This document shows, in pieces, positions 10,351 to 20,995 of a stretch of 64,000 bases of DNA. A program made the position numbers and the translations under genes. The first letter of the stretch is position 1. Each line of letters opens with the position of its first letter. This DNA comes from Pieris napi (lineage: Eukaryota; Arthropoda; Insecta; Lepidoptera; Pieridae), in assembly GCF_905475465.1 (NCBI RefSeq), contig NC_062256.1, positions 7,077,662-7,141,661 on the forward strand. The letters run 5' to 3'. A model generated the notes under the pieces. The model saw only the letters and a list, made by a program, of their open reading frames with translations. It ran no database searches and had not been told where the DNA came from.

Positions 10351-13300
10351 TTACTTTATTACGGAGCAGTATTGTAGAAGCTCAGCTGCCCGACAAGACG
10401 AGACGCAACATCGATCCGCTATACCCATTTGCCTTTTCCGTCTGACTGCGCCTGTAGGTTGTTCAATTACTGAAAATATTTTTTTAATAAGTTAACGTCT
10501 TTGTTGTCTGTATTTAACACTCGATTTTGACGTTTCTTCTTGGTACAATACGTTTTGAGCCTGTGGTAAGATGACGCTTGAAAAGTGATATGTAAACCGA
10601 TTATTTTATTATCGTTTTTGTTGGCTTCGAATCATCGCCTCGCCTAGTAACGGATAACTTTGGATATATGAGGAATTAATTTTTATCGGATGGTCTTATT
10701 TCAGACTATTATCTTACTTAAAGGAAGTCCCTTTTTATATAAAATTAGGGTACCTACAGTTTTATTCATTATTATACACATTAAATTATTTTTTATATTA
10801 GAACTGTTGACTTCAACACCCATTGAATCTCTGATTCTGATATTATGATTCACATTAAATCGGCGCCTTTCAGACTTGCCATACTTAATTGCACAATTTA
10901 AATTATGACTTTTCCCATTCTAATAGCTATGGTCAATTTTGAATTTCGAATGGCCATTGTGTGCGAATACAGTAGACACAAGTGTTTTTTATTGTTTTAT
11001 GCTGAATGGAAATTCCCACGATGTTACGCTCCCAAGATGTCCTTGGTTTATATAACATAGCACGAAACTGTTTCGTGATTGATAATAATATTAATAGGGA
11101 GGCGTTAAGCTTGTTTTTCCTATATTAAGTTGTAAACAATCAAGAGGTCGCGATTAAGAGATAAAAACTAATATAAATAATTATATAATTTTTATTAAAC
11201 ACACGTTGCCTTCATGTTAAGTAATTAATTCTTTACCAATACGGATCTAAATATAAATATTTGTGGTCCAGTTCACAGATCAACAAGCGAAAATAATTTG
11301 GTAATAAACAAAAGAAGTTCGGTTGACTCTGGAACTTTAAATGAGTTGCCATGTTTTTTTTATTTCCTTAATCAAAAATAGTGTCAATAAACAAATAATA
11401 ACAGTTATCAATGCTATTTATAACTGCAGTACAGACTATATATAAGATAGATTATTAGGTAATTAAAATACTTTATTGATATCGTTTATTTTTATACCAA
11501 TCAGTCTCACGTCAAAGTCGCAGACAATGCAATGTGTTAATGTTTACATCTATTCTCATGTCTAGAAAGCCCTGCCCTTATTGAACTCATAACCTTATCT
11601 TTTGCGTAATGATAAGAGATACTGTTACCAAGCGGATAATTGGCTCTTGCTAACATTCTCTTCGTAATTTTGCTCTCTTTAAAGAGTACTAGAGGGGCCT
11701 CATAGCCTAGCGGTCTTATTAAGTGGCAGCTAGGTGAGGGGTACCGGGTTCGATTCCCGGTTCGAGGGCAAGTTTTAATTTAATTTAAATTTGTTTTCGG
11801 CCTTTGGGAGGGTTGTGCGGTACCGGGCGAATGGATAAACCGTACATGGAGGACATGGTCGAATTTCTAAGGCAAAAAGCACGAATTATAAAAATCTTAT
11901 ACTTGACGCTGGCTAATGCACAAACCGTGCCAGAGCCATAAAAAAAAGGGTACTAGTTTTCCCGAATAGGACGAATAAAATATAACCAAAAAGGGTAAAT
12001 TTTAGGGTGACATTAAGTAACGAGACTTAGCGCGAACATAGTGACAGAACATGACAGACAAGCGTAAATGACAGTTTGTGTCGATAAAGTTTCATACAAA
12101 TTTAGTTTTCGACTCCTACTCATATATACTACTAATCTTGACTAAATACCCTGTCTGTCAAAATTCAATACGTTTCCGACATATGAAAGTAAACTTAGCA
12201 CTGTTTCTAGATTTTGAATATCACCAGTATTTGTAAAAATGCTAAAAGCATTTGTCGAAAACATTAAAGTACTTGTTCATTTGAAATAACAGTATTCAAT
12301 TTGTTCTGCTTGATATACCGTAATTTTTTTAAGCGATTTGCCATAGTTTTACCGACTACCGGTTTGCGGTTAGAGAGAGGTGCACCCTCAGGGGCTTCGA
12401 CCTCGATCGCAAGGCATAAGGCTTTGCTTGTGGCTACTATACTGGATGTATGCGATTTACCAAGGGCAAGAACCAGTCTGAATGCTGTCTCCGACACTAT
12501 CAACATATTTATATGTTCGCAGAGTGAACTCAGAATTCAGAATTCACAGTAGCGATATTGTGTATATTATGTATTTAATATTATTACGTACATTATTATA
12601 TTTTATTTTTATCGACATTATCGTATGGCATAGTCTGTAAGGATAATGTATTTCTGTAATAAATAAATAAATAGATGGGGTAAAGGAATATTAGTTCAGG
12701 TATCCGTCTTCCGGCTCAGTCCCACACTACCAAAAATTTCCCCTCTTAAAAAAAGTTGCTACGATTGTTATTGGATTGGTTCAAAGTGGTGACCCTTCAG
12801 AGTCTTGCAAACTGTAACTCCCGTATGACAAAATCTGATAGTTTTTGACATATTGAAGTCATACTTAGCTAAGTTTTAGTTTACCCAAAGAGCCTGCTAC
12901 GAGATACATCACGTAACTTTCAAATACAGTTTTCACTGTTGAAATTTTACAATATTGTTTTTTGTTAATAGTATTTTGTTATTTATAGTTATGAAGTACA
13001 AAGCATATTGTGTTTGTTTCTAGATTTAGTAATAGTAATCCCCGGCAGACCTTTTTTTAAATAATAAAATTAGATGTAATTTTTATTTAGGAAAAATCTG
13101 TAGTTGACAAAGTAAAATTTATTGCGAACCAAATTTTGAACCAATATTAATTATTTGTATTTTGTATATGTTTAATTTTGTGGTAGTTTCGACTGAATCT
13201 CATTCTCTTACTCATAAGATCACCTTAGAACACATTAAATAACGTAATTCTTATTACTCTTTTTCTGTTACCTCTCGTCATAAAAATTAGCACATCGACA

Positions 13301-13501
13301 CACAGTATAAAAGATATATTGACAAAATTTCTTACCTGTAGGTACATCCCAAGGAGGGCTATTGTACTCTTTGCATAGACCTTCCATGGTCTCCACAAGT
13401 TGTCTGCCGCACAATTTGAAAGCGGGTGGCGCTGAATAACATGTATCCACCAGCAAGAATACTGTGATCACGGCCAAATGTGCCGACTTTACCACGGACA
13501 T
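10351..13501 (-). CDS. Insulin/IGF-like peptide precursor (short form)
   Basis: This is a secreted ligand of the insulin/IGF receptor pathway. Coding exons are 13336-13501 and 10351-10469, with a 2.87-kb intron; the first leaves one base (G) and the second supplies TA, giving Val56. The precursor is 94 aa. Residues 1-24 are a signal peptide (hydrophobic AVITVFLLV, end CYSA). The B chain contains LCGRQLVETMEGLC with the canonical C-x11-C. The C segment is short (residues 51-70) and ends RRKRQM, a basic cleavage site. The A chain is GIADRCCVSSC...C90 with canonical CC-x3-C-x8-C. A short C domain favours an IGF-like rather than a bombyxin-like peptide. An acceptor (TTTTCAG) at 13513 places nine untranslated bases before ATG 13501, so there is an upstream leader exon. 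The stop TAA (10351-10353) overlaps a perfect donor GTAAGT, which allows the longer form through 9781-9991. AATAAA near 10270-10280 could end the short transcript. Confidence 0.93.
11692..11948 (+). mobile_element. tRNA-derived SINE in the IGF-like intron
   Basis: The head resembles a tRNA with internal promoter boxes: TAGCCTAGCGGTC as A box and GGGTTCGATTCCC as B box. A body follows, with ACATGGAGGACATGGTCG, and a 3' end GCACAAACCGTGCCAGAGCC plus poly(A). The same 3' end recurs alone at 24535-24560. It is not a functional tRNA, because the cloverleaf is imperfect and it has a SINE body and A tail. Confidence 0.75.
12300..12560 (+). repeat. Unassigned repeat, relative of 28120-28325
   Basis: The right part (ACACTATCAACATATTTATA then GTTCGCAGAGTGA and CACAGTAGCGAT) matches the minus strand of 28120-28170. 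The left part is GC-richer and is open on both strands, but the repeat match argues against a host exon. It lies inside the IGF-like intron. Confidence 0.5.
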
Positions 13502-13671
13502 CTTGGATAACTGAAAACGAATAGATTTTGTGAAGTGGAAATTAATTACGATTTTAAAGGGCTTCTAGTGAGCGACCGAGCACGACAACAATGTCATAAC
13601 AAGTTTTGTTTCTGTCGTAATCGAACCATATGAGGAAACAATTTTGTATTATTTTAATATTTATATTAAAA

Positions 13672-13972
13672 CTAGCTGACCGGGCAAACGTCGTTTTGCC
13701 TTTTATATCATTTATAATAAGAAAATAGGGGTTGATCGTAGAGAGGTGAAAGTTAGGGGTTGTATGTATTTTTTAATGCTGTATCAGAAAAACAGAAAAA
13801 AAAATCTAAAAATAAACAAAAAATATTATATAACATTTAGGGGGATGAAAAATAGATGTTGTCCGATTCTCATACATACCCAAAATGCACACAAAATTTC
13901 ATGAGAATCGGTCGAGCCGTTTCGGAGGAGTTTAACTAGAAACACCGCGACACGAGAATTTTATATATTAGA
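13672..13972 (-). mobile_element. Non-autonomous Helitron
   Basis: Minus strand: the 5' end is TCTAATATATAAAATTCTCG and the 3' end is CAAAACGACGTTTGCC then CGGTCAGCTAG, with a hairpin (GGCAAA...TTTGCC) before CTAG. It is inserted exactly between A and T with no duplication. It lies in the leader intron of the IGF-like gene. Relatives are at 23557-23872 and 55176-55436. Confidence 0.85.
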
Positions 13973-14063
13973 TTTTATTCGTAAACGTTTCCCGACGTGG
14001 CACTTAAACAGTCGCAAACACAATGTTTTCACTATCTACAAATCTAGAAAATAACTTTATATA

Positions 14064-14226
14064 AGGGCCGATTTACATTATCTTAGTGTTTAGGAGAGTG
14101 CTTTAGTACTTGAAAGGCAAGTTCTTTAGCGTAGCGTTTACTAAAGCAAGAAGCGTTTACATGTTTCAACTAAAGTACTATCCTAAAGCACTCTCCTAAA
14201 CACTAAGATAATGTAAATCGGCCTTT
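14064..14226. mobile_element. MITE (family B), hairpin-like
   Basis: Long inverted repeats of about 50 bp begin AGGGCCGATTTACATTATCT, continue through a line with AGGAGAGTGCTTTAG, and are mirrored at the right end. The ends meet the flanks at 14064 and 14226. Only about 60 bp separates the arms. No duplication is certain. It lies in the leader intron of the IGF-like gene. Confidence 0.75.
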
Positions 14227-14271
14227 AGTAGTTTTTAATTGTTTTTATAATGTTGAAATATTTTTACTTAC

Positions 14272-14373
14272 AATTTTTAAATAGGTTTTTTTTAATGTGA
14301 TAATGTATTCAGTCTTCGTGACTGTAATCGGAGCTTACGAATGTTCATATTAGAAGTAGCAAACGCTTTTATA
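14272..14373 (-). promoter_or_regulatory. TATA promoter and leader exon of IGF-like gene
   Basis: On the minus strand TATAAAAG lies at 14366-14373. About 30 bp downstream (near 14340) is a plausible start, and the leader runs to 14272, followed by a perfect donor GTAAGT (14266-14271). The next acceptor on this strand with a matching role is the one at 13513, just before the signal-peptide exon. The leader has no ATG-initiated long frame. A distal alternative leader exon could be 31181-31345. Confidence 0.55.
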
Positions 14374-14571
14374 CAAAGGGTAAGTGTAACATGACACCGG
14401 CGCCACCCAGTATTAAACAAGGGATGCTTTACGCATTTTTCATTTCCTTGATGTTATGCAATGACGAGTTGAAATTTTCACATTAAAATGAAACTTGACA
14501 CCAACTTGACCACTCAACGTTAATGGCCATAAATGTCATGAACTATTAAAAATCAGTAGTGCTACAAGTTA

Positions 14572-14712
14572 GGGTCCTTCAAAAAAGAGCGTACCAATTC
14601 TTGAAAGGCCGGCAACGCACTTGCGAGCCTTCTGGCATTGTAAGTGTCCATGGGCGGCGGTATCACTTAACAGGTGAGCCTCCTGCCCGTTTGCCTCCTA
14701 TTACATTAAGAA
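14572..14712 (+). mobile_element. LINE (type L2) C-terminal fragment
   Basis: It encodes the tail KRAYQFLKGRQRT, CEPSGI and VHGRRYHLTGEPPARLPPIT. The same tail is present in a longer copy at 36290-36680. It is 5'-truncated. Confidence 0.75.
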
Positions 14713-14727
14713 AAACCTTTAGGTTTG

Positions 14728-14905
14728 GGCCTCAGATTTCTGTATTTGTTTCGTGATCATTTGATTTTTCTAAAAGGCAAATAGAACGGTGATTAGCCTT
14801 CTGTACCACGTCGGCTTTTTGGGTCAAAATGCCAGTTTCCTTCAGGGTTCGAACCCACGACCTCAGTAATGAGAGTCACACGCTGAAACCAACACTCCTC
14901 TATTG
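14728..14905 (-). mobile_element. Metulj-like SINE, truncated
   Basis: Minus strand: a tRNA-like head (CAGCGTGTGACTCTCAT, B box GGGTTCGAACCC) and a 3' part (ATGATCAC...AGAAATCTGAGGCCC). The middle is partly deleted. The tRNA-like boxes are intact but the structure is not a functional tRNA. Confidence 0.75.
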
Positions 14906-15399
14906 TTTCATGAAACTTTTAGCAATCCTTTATTTAAAACGAAAGATTAATGTTATTCTCAACGACATCTGGGAGATAAAGAGAGAGAGAGAGATAGCGA
15001 AGTATCTTTATCAATTTTCTTTATAATATTTTTCATTAAACTCTCCAAAACCCATCTCTAACCTCGTTTTGAGTACAAAAGTGGTTTGGTTCGATCGAAG
15101 ATTATAACATCGGTACATCACTTGCATATTATACAAATTACAGAACTTAAAAATCTTAAAAAATATAATGTAATAACTAAGAATATTATTATATTATTTG
15201 ATTTGATAGTATGCTTCCTAAAGACTAGTTTGCGACCTGAGATGCGTATTGAAATACGCGCAAGATATTGTTTCTTAAGTTAATCTATAACAATACTTCA
15301 GACCGATCGATGATCGAATTACGTTTGGTCTGGTCATCTGACCTTAATTCGACTTTGTTAACAAACATAAATACTAATGATAATATACTACAGAGAATC

Positions 15400-15600
15400 A
15401 TTTCATAATAATTATTATATTAAGATATATTTCACGAAAAACCCCATGGAAACATCATGGAAAAAGTAAGAGGAGATGGCCGGACTGGCTGCATCTTAGA
15501 GTAATAAATTAGTATATACATACATATATATACGAGTATACTTAAATATTTCGTTCTGTATAACATATGTCTCTAAGATGTGGATAAATAAAACCATTAT
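15400..15600 (+). mobile_element. RTE-like LINE 3' tail fragment
   Basis: A line ending GGCTGCATCTTAGAGTAATA matches the 3' end of the RTE-like fragment at 42110-42350 (GGCCGCATCTTAGCTTAATA). Both are followed by TA-rich sequence and a GATGTGGA(C/T)(G/A)AATAAA-like motif. No frame is left. Confidence 0.45.
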
Positions 15601-15637
15601 ATTTTACGTAACCAGTATCGTTTGTTAAACGTAAATA

Positions 15638-15905
15638 AATCAATAAATATTTCGATAAATTTGACGATTATTTAAATGATCCTAATCCTTGGGATTGATT
15701 TGCTCCAGTTCAAATATTTATGGCTGCCTTACAGACAATTTGTATGACTCAAAACTTGGCGATCAAAAAGAGTAGCGGAAAGTTTCTTGCCAGTTCATCG
15801 TTGGTAGTAAATTTAAATTTAGAATCAATTTAACAACTTTTATGTTGACGTTCAAAAGTGTACTTGGTTACCTATATGAGTAAAGTTATTTTGAATTTGA
15901 GTTTG
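15638..15905 (+). mobile_element. Jockey-like LINE 3' end
   Basis: It encodes the last residues of the element's protein (DDYLNDPNPWD and stop, the same end as the element at 17829-19938). Its 3' untranslated region follows (AAGAGTAGCGGAAAGTTTC, then GCCAGTTC), ending TTGAATTTGAGTTTG. Confidence 0.8.
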
Positions 15906-16024
15906 TTAATATAAGATTCAGATGAGTGACTCAAAAACGTTTTAGCTTTTTATTATAGAAGTCGTAGAATATTTCTAAAACTACAGAATGTACATTGTAC
16001 ATGACATTGCTTTCTGTTTATTTA

Positions 16025-16185
16025 TTTACAAAAACGTGTGGTGCTACAACCCTTAGGTTTGGTCAGATTTCTTTACCTGTTTGGTACTATAATGTTTGGT
16101 GATAAGTTTTTTCTAATAGGCAAGTAGGTGGCGGCTTTTTAGATCTAAAGCGGTTTCCTTCACTACGAGCAAATGTAACCAGTGA
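16025..16185 (-). mobile_element. Metulj-like SINE remnant
   Basis: The order of diverged landmarks (GTGGTGCTACAACCC, CAGATTTCTTTACCTG, AATAGGCAAGTAGGTG, GGTTTCCTTCACTACGAGC) matches the minus strand of Metulj copies. The head is lost. Confidence 0.5.
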
Positions 16186-16371
16186 CAATCTTATTTGATA
16201 CTGTTATTTAAATTTGATAGTTGTGTGGTCGCATAATAATCAATGTATCTTGACTTACAATCTTCTGTAATATTTAATCACAAATAACATAAATTATTGT
16301 AAGTCGATATTTATAACTGGACGGTTTTAATTTCAATAATTTTAACGTTAATTCGTCAAAAATCCTAACGA

Positions 16372-16565
16372 AAGTTCAAAACTTCAAGAGTGGCGGAGAG
16401 TTTATTGCCAGTTCTTCTCTTCCGTTCTACGCCGTTGAATTGAGAACTGGCAGTAAATGTAAAATTAGAAGCATGAATATGTATTTCTTTACTGACAAGT
16501 CATAAGTGTACATTATGTTACCTACATGATTAAATGTTTTTTTTAATTTTACTTTACTTTACTTT
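16372..16565 (+). mobile_element. Jockey-like LINE 3' untranslated end
   Basis: It shares AGAGTGGCGGAGAGTTTATT, GCCAGTTCTTCTC and GTGTACATT...TTACCTACATGA with copies at 33170 and 43040. It ends in a TTTAC repeat tail. Confidence 0.7.
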
Positions 16566-16616
16566 AAAAAGACGCTACGAATTTGTATACGGTTGGAAAC
16601 AATTTTTTTTTTAAAG

Positions 16617-16862
16617 ACAATTCACACCTATTGACCTAGTCCCATGCTAAGCTGGTGAAGCTTGTGTTATGGGTACTAGGCAACGGATATACATACATAT
16701 TATAGATAGACATATAAATACATATTTAAACACCCAAGACCTAAGCACAACACCAAATGCTCATCACATCGATGTTAGTCTCAGCCGGGGATCGAGCCCG
16801 GGACCCATGGATTCGCAGTCAGGTTTACTAACCACTAGACCAATGAGTCGTCGAATTGAATT
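16617..16862 (-). mobile_element. tRNA-derived SINE (second family), copy 1
   Basis: The minus strand starts GACGACTCATTGGTCTAGTG with GTTAGTA as A-box region. B box is GGGCTCGATCCCC. The body contains ATGTGATGAGCATTTGG and ends ATAGGTGTGAATTGTC plus T/A-rich tail. Near-identical to 25632-25863. Confidence 0.75.
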
Positions 16863-17828
16863 AACCAAGTGATTAGTCCCACGTTTAGTTTTATGATACA
16901 ATGACCACACATACTGCACCCACCCACTGCACCCTATTCTTAGAATGGCACTTACGGAAAGGAAGACGCTGATTTGCATTTTTATGAATGACGAAGCCTT
17001 GTTTTATAATTCACTTAAACTAAAATGGCCTTATGTATTAAGAGGACCGCCGTTTCGATGCGTGAAGGATCAACTGGGTTTATAAGGTGGAAAATGCTCA
17101 TATTTTTGATGTGAAACTTCTTTAGGCGCACGAAATTTTTACGGATGAAACGCAATAATAAAAAATGTGTGCGTGTGCGTGGTGTACACACGTAAGTAGT
17201 GAAACTTCTTTATGACCTTATTTTTCGAAAAATGATCTACTATATGCAACTTTACAGAAATTAGTTAAATTAGATAAAGTTTAACAAAAGGCTTTTATTG
17301 TCATAGACATGAATACAAATACAATTATTTCATTTTAACTTATTACTGTACTACTATGTAGTATTAAGATTATTACAAAATTTCATTAAGTGTAATAGAA
17401 TTATTAGTATTACTATCATTGTTATCGTTATTATATATTTTTGTTACTAATGGCTTCGAATCTCTTCGGATCAACCGTGGTAGGGACAAGAAAAAGATGG
17501 CGCGTAACCGAAAAATGTGACAAATGTGTGTAAATTTTTTTCCAACGCCGATAAAGAAGTTTGACTTCAAAAAGCAACATGGCGCGTAACCTGCTACAAA
17601 ATTTCTCCCATACGTCGGATAAGAAGTTTCACTTCAAAAGATGGCGCGTAACGGAAAAATGTGACGCGTAACGAAAAAATGTTACACTAAATTTTTTTCC
17701 AACCCCGATAAAGAAGTTTCACTTCAATAATATTAGCGTCACGAAGATGTGCAGCATTTTTGTCGAAGAAAAGGGAGAGAGCGATTGAGACCGATTGAGA
17801 GAGAGTGAGAAAGTGCGTAGCATGAAGC

Positions 17829-19938
17829 AAACTCAAACTCAAACTCAAACTCAAAATATCTTTATTCAAGTAGGTAACTAAGTACACTTTTGAATAGTCA
17901 AGTTAAATTAATCGTAAATTTACATTTACTACCAGTTCGCAAGTCAAGGGCGTAGAGCGGGTAAGAAGAACTGGCAAGAAACTTTCCGCCACTCTTTTTA
18001 ATCGCCAAGTATTGTCATACAAATTGTTTGAACTGGAGCAATTCAATCCCAAGGATTAGGATCATTTAAGTAGTCCTCAAATTTATAAAAAGCTTTGTTG
18101 ATTAATTTTCGTTTAACGAGGACTTTGAATTTATTTAGTGATAATTCTCTAATTGCGCTTGGGAGTTTGTTGTAAAAACGAATACAATTTCCATATAAGG
18201 AGTGATTTATCTTTTGGAGCCTGGTTGGTCGTACACTCAAATTAGTTCTATTTCGCGTATTATACTGGTGAAAGTCACCATTTGTTTTAAAATCGTTTAT
18301 ATTTTTTTGGACATACAACAAGGCTTCAAGAATATATTGACCAGATAGTGTCATAATATTTAATTCCTTAAACTTATTCCGTACCGACTCCCTCGGAGAA
18401 ACACAACAAATACCCCGAACAGCCCGCTTCTGCAGCACAAATATGGATTGAACCTCTGCAGCAGCACCCCACAATAAAATGCCGTACGACATAACGCTAT
18501 GAAAGTAGCTATGATACACAATTTTAGCCGTGTCCTCATCAGTAAACTGTCGGATTTTCTTTACTGCATATGCTGCAGAGCTCAGCCTATTCGAAAGAGT
18601 CTCTATGTGTGGGCCCCATTGGAGTTTACTATCTATTGTTATGCCTAGAAAAACAGTTTTGTCAACAAAGTTTAGTTCACTGTCCTTAATTTTCAGGTTA
18701 CCAATATCTCGCTTTACGCTAGTAGTTGTAAATCTAATACATTTTGTTTTATTCTCATTAAGCAATAAGTTATTTACATTAAACCAGTTAACTATACGAG
18801 AGATAGAATTGTTTACATCGTCCAATAATACGTTATTCCTATTCACTTTAAATAGAAGTGAAGTGTCATCAGCAAACAATACCATCTCATGAACTTCGTT
18901 GACAAAGAATGGGAGGTCATTTATGTAAATCAGAAATAAGAAAGGCCCGAGAATCGATCCTTGGGGGACGCCCATTGATACCTGCGAACCCGGAGAGGTG
19001 ACTCCATTGACATGAACTCTTTGGATCCTTCCCTTTAAATATGAATTCATCAGGCTGGAAGCTTTGCCATCAACGCCATAGTGTTGAAGCTTTCCAACGA
19101 GTATATCAGGATGAACACAGTCAAAGGCCTTTGACAGGTCACAAAAGACGCCGACTCCATCATATGATTCTTCCCAGGCGTTAAATATGTCCGAAATCAA
19201 CTTCACACCGGCATCGATTGTGGAGCGACCCTTAGTGAAACCATACTGTTTATTATGTAAGAGTTTATTTTTATTAAAATGTAAAGAAAGCTGGTCTAGC
19301 ATTATCTTTTCAAAAACTTTGCTCAACGCAGGGAGCACGGAAACAGGTCTGAAGTTTGACGGATCAGACTCACTACCTGCCTTGAACAACGGTGTAATCT
19401 TACTTAATTTCATTTCGTCCGGAAAGACTCCACAATCGATACAGCTGTTAAAAATTATAGACAATTCAGAGCTTATTACATTAATAACGGAATTTAAAAT
19501 GACTGTTGACATACCCCATATATCTTTACTTTTTTTTAAATTAATAAGCTTAAAAGTTTTAACGATATCATTACAAGTTATATGTTTAAACTGAAATTTA
19601 ATATTACATTCAGGTACACATTTTTCTAGCAATGAGATCGCAGCAGCAGGTGAAGAATCTAGGGACTTGGTCGTATTTAGTGGTACATTTGTAAAGAACT
19701 CTTCAAAAGAAGAAGCTACCTCTGGGTCAGATTTTTTTAACTTCCCTTTAACTTTTAACATATAATCAGTTCGTTTGTCAGACGTTTTACCTGATTCTTC
19801 ATTTATTATTTTCCAGGTAGCTTTTACTTTATCCATGCTATTTTTTATTTTTGAACTTAAATATTGAGACTTTGCAGTTTTGCAATCTTTTTTGAAATTA
19901 TTTGAATACAACCTAACATATTCCCTAAGCCAAGTCAA
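17829..19938 (-). mobile_element. Jockey-like LINE, 5'-truncated, intact RT frame
   Basis: The element runs on the minus strand from about 19938 to a 3' tail of repeated TTTGAG at 17829-17860. It contains the frame at 18043-19938 and a 3' untranslated region shared with 15638-15905. The endonuclease domain is missing, so the copy is truncated and lies inside the R-B element. Confidence 0.85.
18043..19938 (-). CDS. Reverse transcriptase of Jockey-like LINE
   Basis: The 631-codon uninterrupted frame encodes a reverse transcriptase plus C-terminal domain. Motifs in order from the N-terminus: KITPLFKAGS (block 1), FRPVSVLPALSKVFEKI (block 2), YGFTKGRSTIDA, CDLSKAFDCVHPDIL (catalytic Asp), GVPQGSILGPFLFLIYINDL, and LFADDTSLL with the catalytic FADD. 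It ends with the aromatic-Tyr-Asn-Lys-Leu-Pro tail (YNKLPSAIRELSL) and NDPNPWD. These are hallmarks of Jockey/CR1-group non-LTR retrotransposons. The N-terminal endonuclease is absent and the visible start has no signal of its own, so this is a truncated protein. The lack of stops over 1.9 kb points to recent insertion. Confidence 0.9.
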   Translation of the reverse strand: MTWLREYVRLYSNNFKKDCKTAKSQYLSSKIKNSMDKVKATWKIINEESGKTSDKRTDYMLKVKGKLKKSDPEVASSFEEFFTNVPLNTTKSLDSSPAAAISLLEKCVPECNIKFQFKHITCNDIVKTFKLINLKKSKDIWGMSTVILNSVINVISSELSIIFNSCIDCGVFPDEMKLSKITPLFKAGSESDPSNFRPVSVLPALSKVFEKIMLDQLSLHFNKNKLLHNKQYGFTKGRSTIDAGVKLISDIFNAWEESYDGVGVFCDLSKAFDCVHPDILVGKLQHYGVDGKASSLMNSYLKGRIQRVHVNGVTSPGSQVSMGVPQGSILGPFLFLIYINDLPFFVNEVHEMVLFADDTSLLFKVNRNNVLLDDVNNSISRIVNWFNVNNLLLNENKTKCIRFTTTSVKRDIGNLKIKDSELNFVDKTVFLGITIDSKLQWGPHIETLSNRLSSAAYAVKKIRQFTDEDTAKIVYHSYFHSVMSYGILLWGAAAEVQSIFVLQKRAVRGICCVSPRESVRNKFKELNIMTLSGQYILEALLYVQKNINDFKTNGDFHQYNTRNRTNLSVRPTRLQKINHSLYGNCIRFYNKLPSAIRELSLNKFKVLVKRKLINKAFYKFEDYLNDPNPWD

Positions 19939-20734
19939 ATAGCCATGGAGGGGGAGTAGGGAGCAAGCAAGTGAGAAAGATCGAGAGAGTGAGATAGAGC
20001 GAACGTCGCATCACGCACAGTGCCATGGAGCGAGAGGTGGGAGAGAGCTATAGAGGGAAAGATTGAGAGAGAGAGTTAGGGAGGTCGAGAAAAAATACAC
20101 GCTATTGGTTGATATATTGGTTTAGTAGTTACATATGAGAACTTTAGATGGAAATTCTGTCGCATAACGTCTTGTGCACTAAACCCAGATTTTTATTTTT
20201 ATTATCATTAGTACGTATACACTGTGTAAACGGTGTGTATATAGATATACAAATACATGGAGTGATCATATACTGGTACATGATCATCTATTGGGGCTTT
20301 TACCTTAGTAACAATTAATTTACAAAGAAGTTTCACTTCTGACATGTGTACTTTGTACACTCGCACTTTTTTATTAATCGCCCTCAGGCGTATTTAAACT
20401 TGTCATACGTATATTTTATCTCTAGAAAATTCCATAATTCAATTGACAACTCGCCCGCCATTATTTATCACGTTATACTTTTGTTCCAATTTTGAATTTT
20501 AAACAACGTTTATTTGCTTCCGCTTGCCACAGATTAGCGAGACAGATTCTACTGTGCCGCCATTTCATTTCACATAATATGCATAATCAAGTACGATTGT
20601 TATGGCACGCTTTATAGTTGTGGTACGTGTACTACGTGGTCCATGGCTTGTGGAGAGCAATATTATATCACATTATAGTAATCATTGAACATTTCGTTGC
20701 AATAACATAAAAACTACCTTTATTGTTATGATTG

Positions 20735-20995
20735 TTTGACGTGACAACGTCTTATAATTCGATGGAGCCGGCTGCACGCACGAAAACACATGACTCATGC
20801 GGCGTTACCTCGCTCTGAGGCGTTCCATTTAAGGCTTGAAGTGCAAGCGGGAGCGCGAAGCGACAGAGAGGCACAATCGGACTCCGCGCTCTTCAGCGTT
20901 CGACATCTGTCTCTCTCCTACTTGAGTGAGCGATTCGTGACGTTGTCACGTTCAACTATCGTCAGTAAACCGACTTTACAGACAACCGATTTTTT
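20735..20995. mobile_element. Repeat R-D with GACGTGACAACGTC ends, copy 1
   Basis: It begins TTTGACGTGACAACGTCTTA, has a GC-rich middle (GGAGCCGGCTGCACGCACG) and ends GACGTTGTCACGTTC then CTTTACAGACAACCGATTTT. Short inverted ends are visible. A diverged copy is at 24928-25305. Confidence 0.55.

Larger units (their letters stand above)
17161..20371. mobile_element. Terminal-inverted-repeat element R-B, interrupted by a LINE
   Basis: The left end (GTGCGTGGTGTACACACG then AGTAGTGAAACTTCTTT) is mirrored at the right end (AAAGAAGTTTCACTTCTGAC then ATGTGTACTTTGTACAC). Between them are repeats of a unit with GATAAAGAAGTTTCACTTC and GATGGCGCGTAAC at 17480-17735, then the LINE insertion at 17829-19938, then low-complexity GAGA sequence at 19945-20090. 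Partial relatives are at 26130-26490, 27748-28107, 39326-39690 and 52307-52372. I cannot assign a superfamily. Confidence 0.55.

Noticed and set aside
11692..11770. A tRNA gene with good A and B boxes
   Set aside because: The acceptor stem does not pair properly, and a SINE body with a poly(A) end follows; the 3' end recurs elsewhere alone.
12264..12552. Open frames on both strands inside the IGF-like intron
   Set aside because: Part of the segment recurs at 28120-28170, so it is repeat-derived rather than a missing C-peptide exon. The two flanking exons already join in frame.
18530..19594. Plus-strand frames of 120-135 codons over the LINE
   Set aside because: Antisense shadows of the reverse-transcriptase frame.
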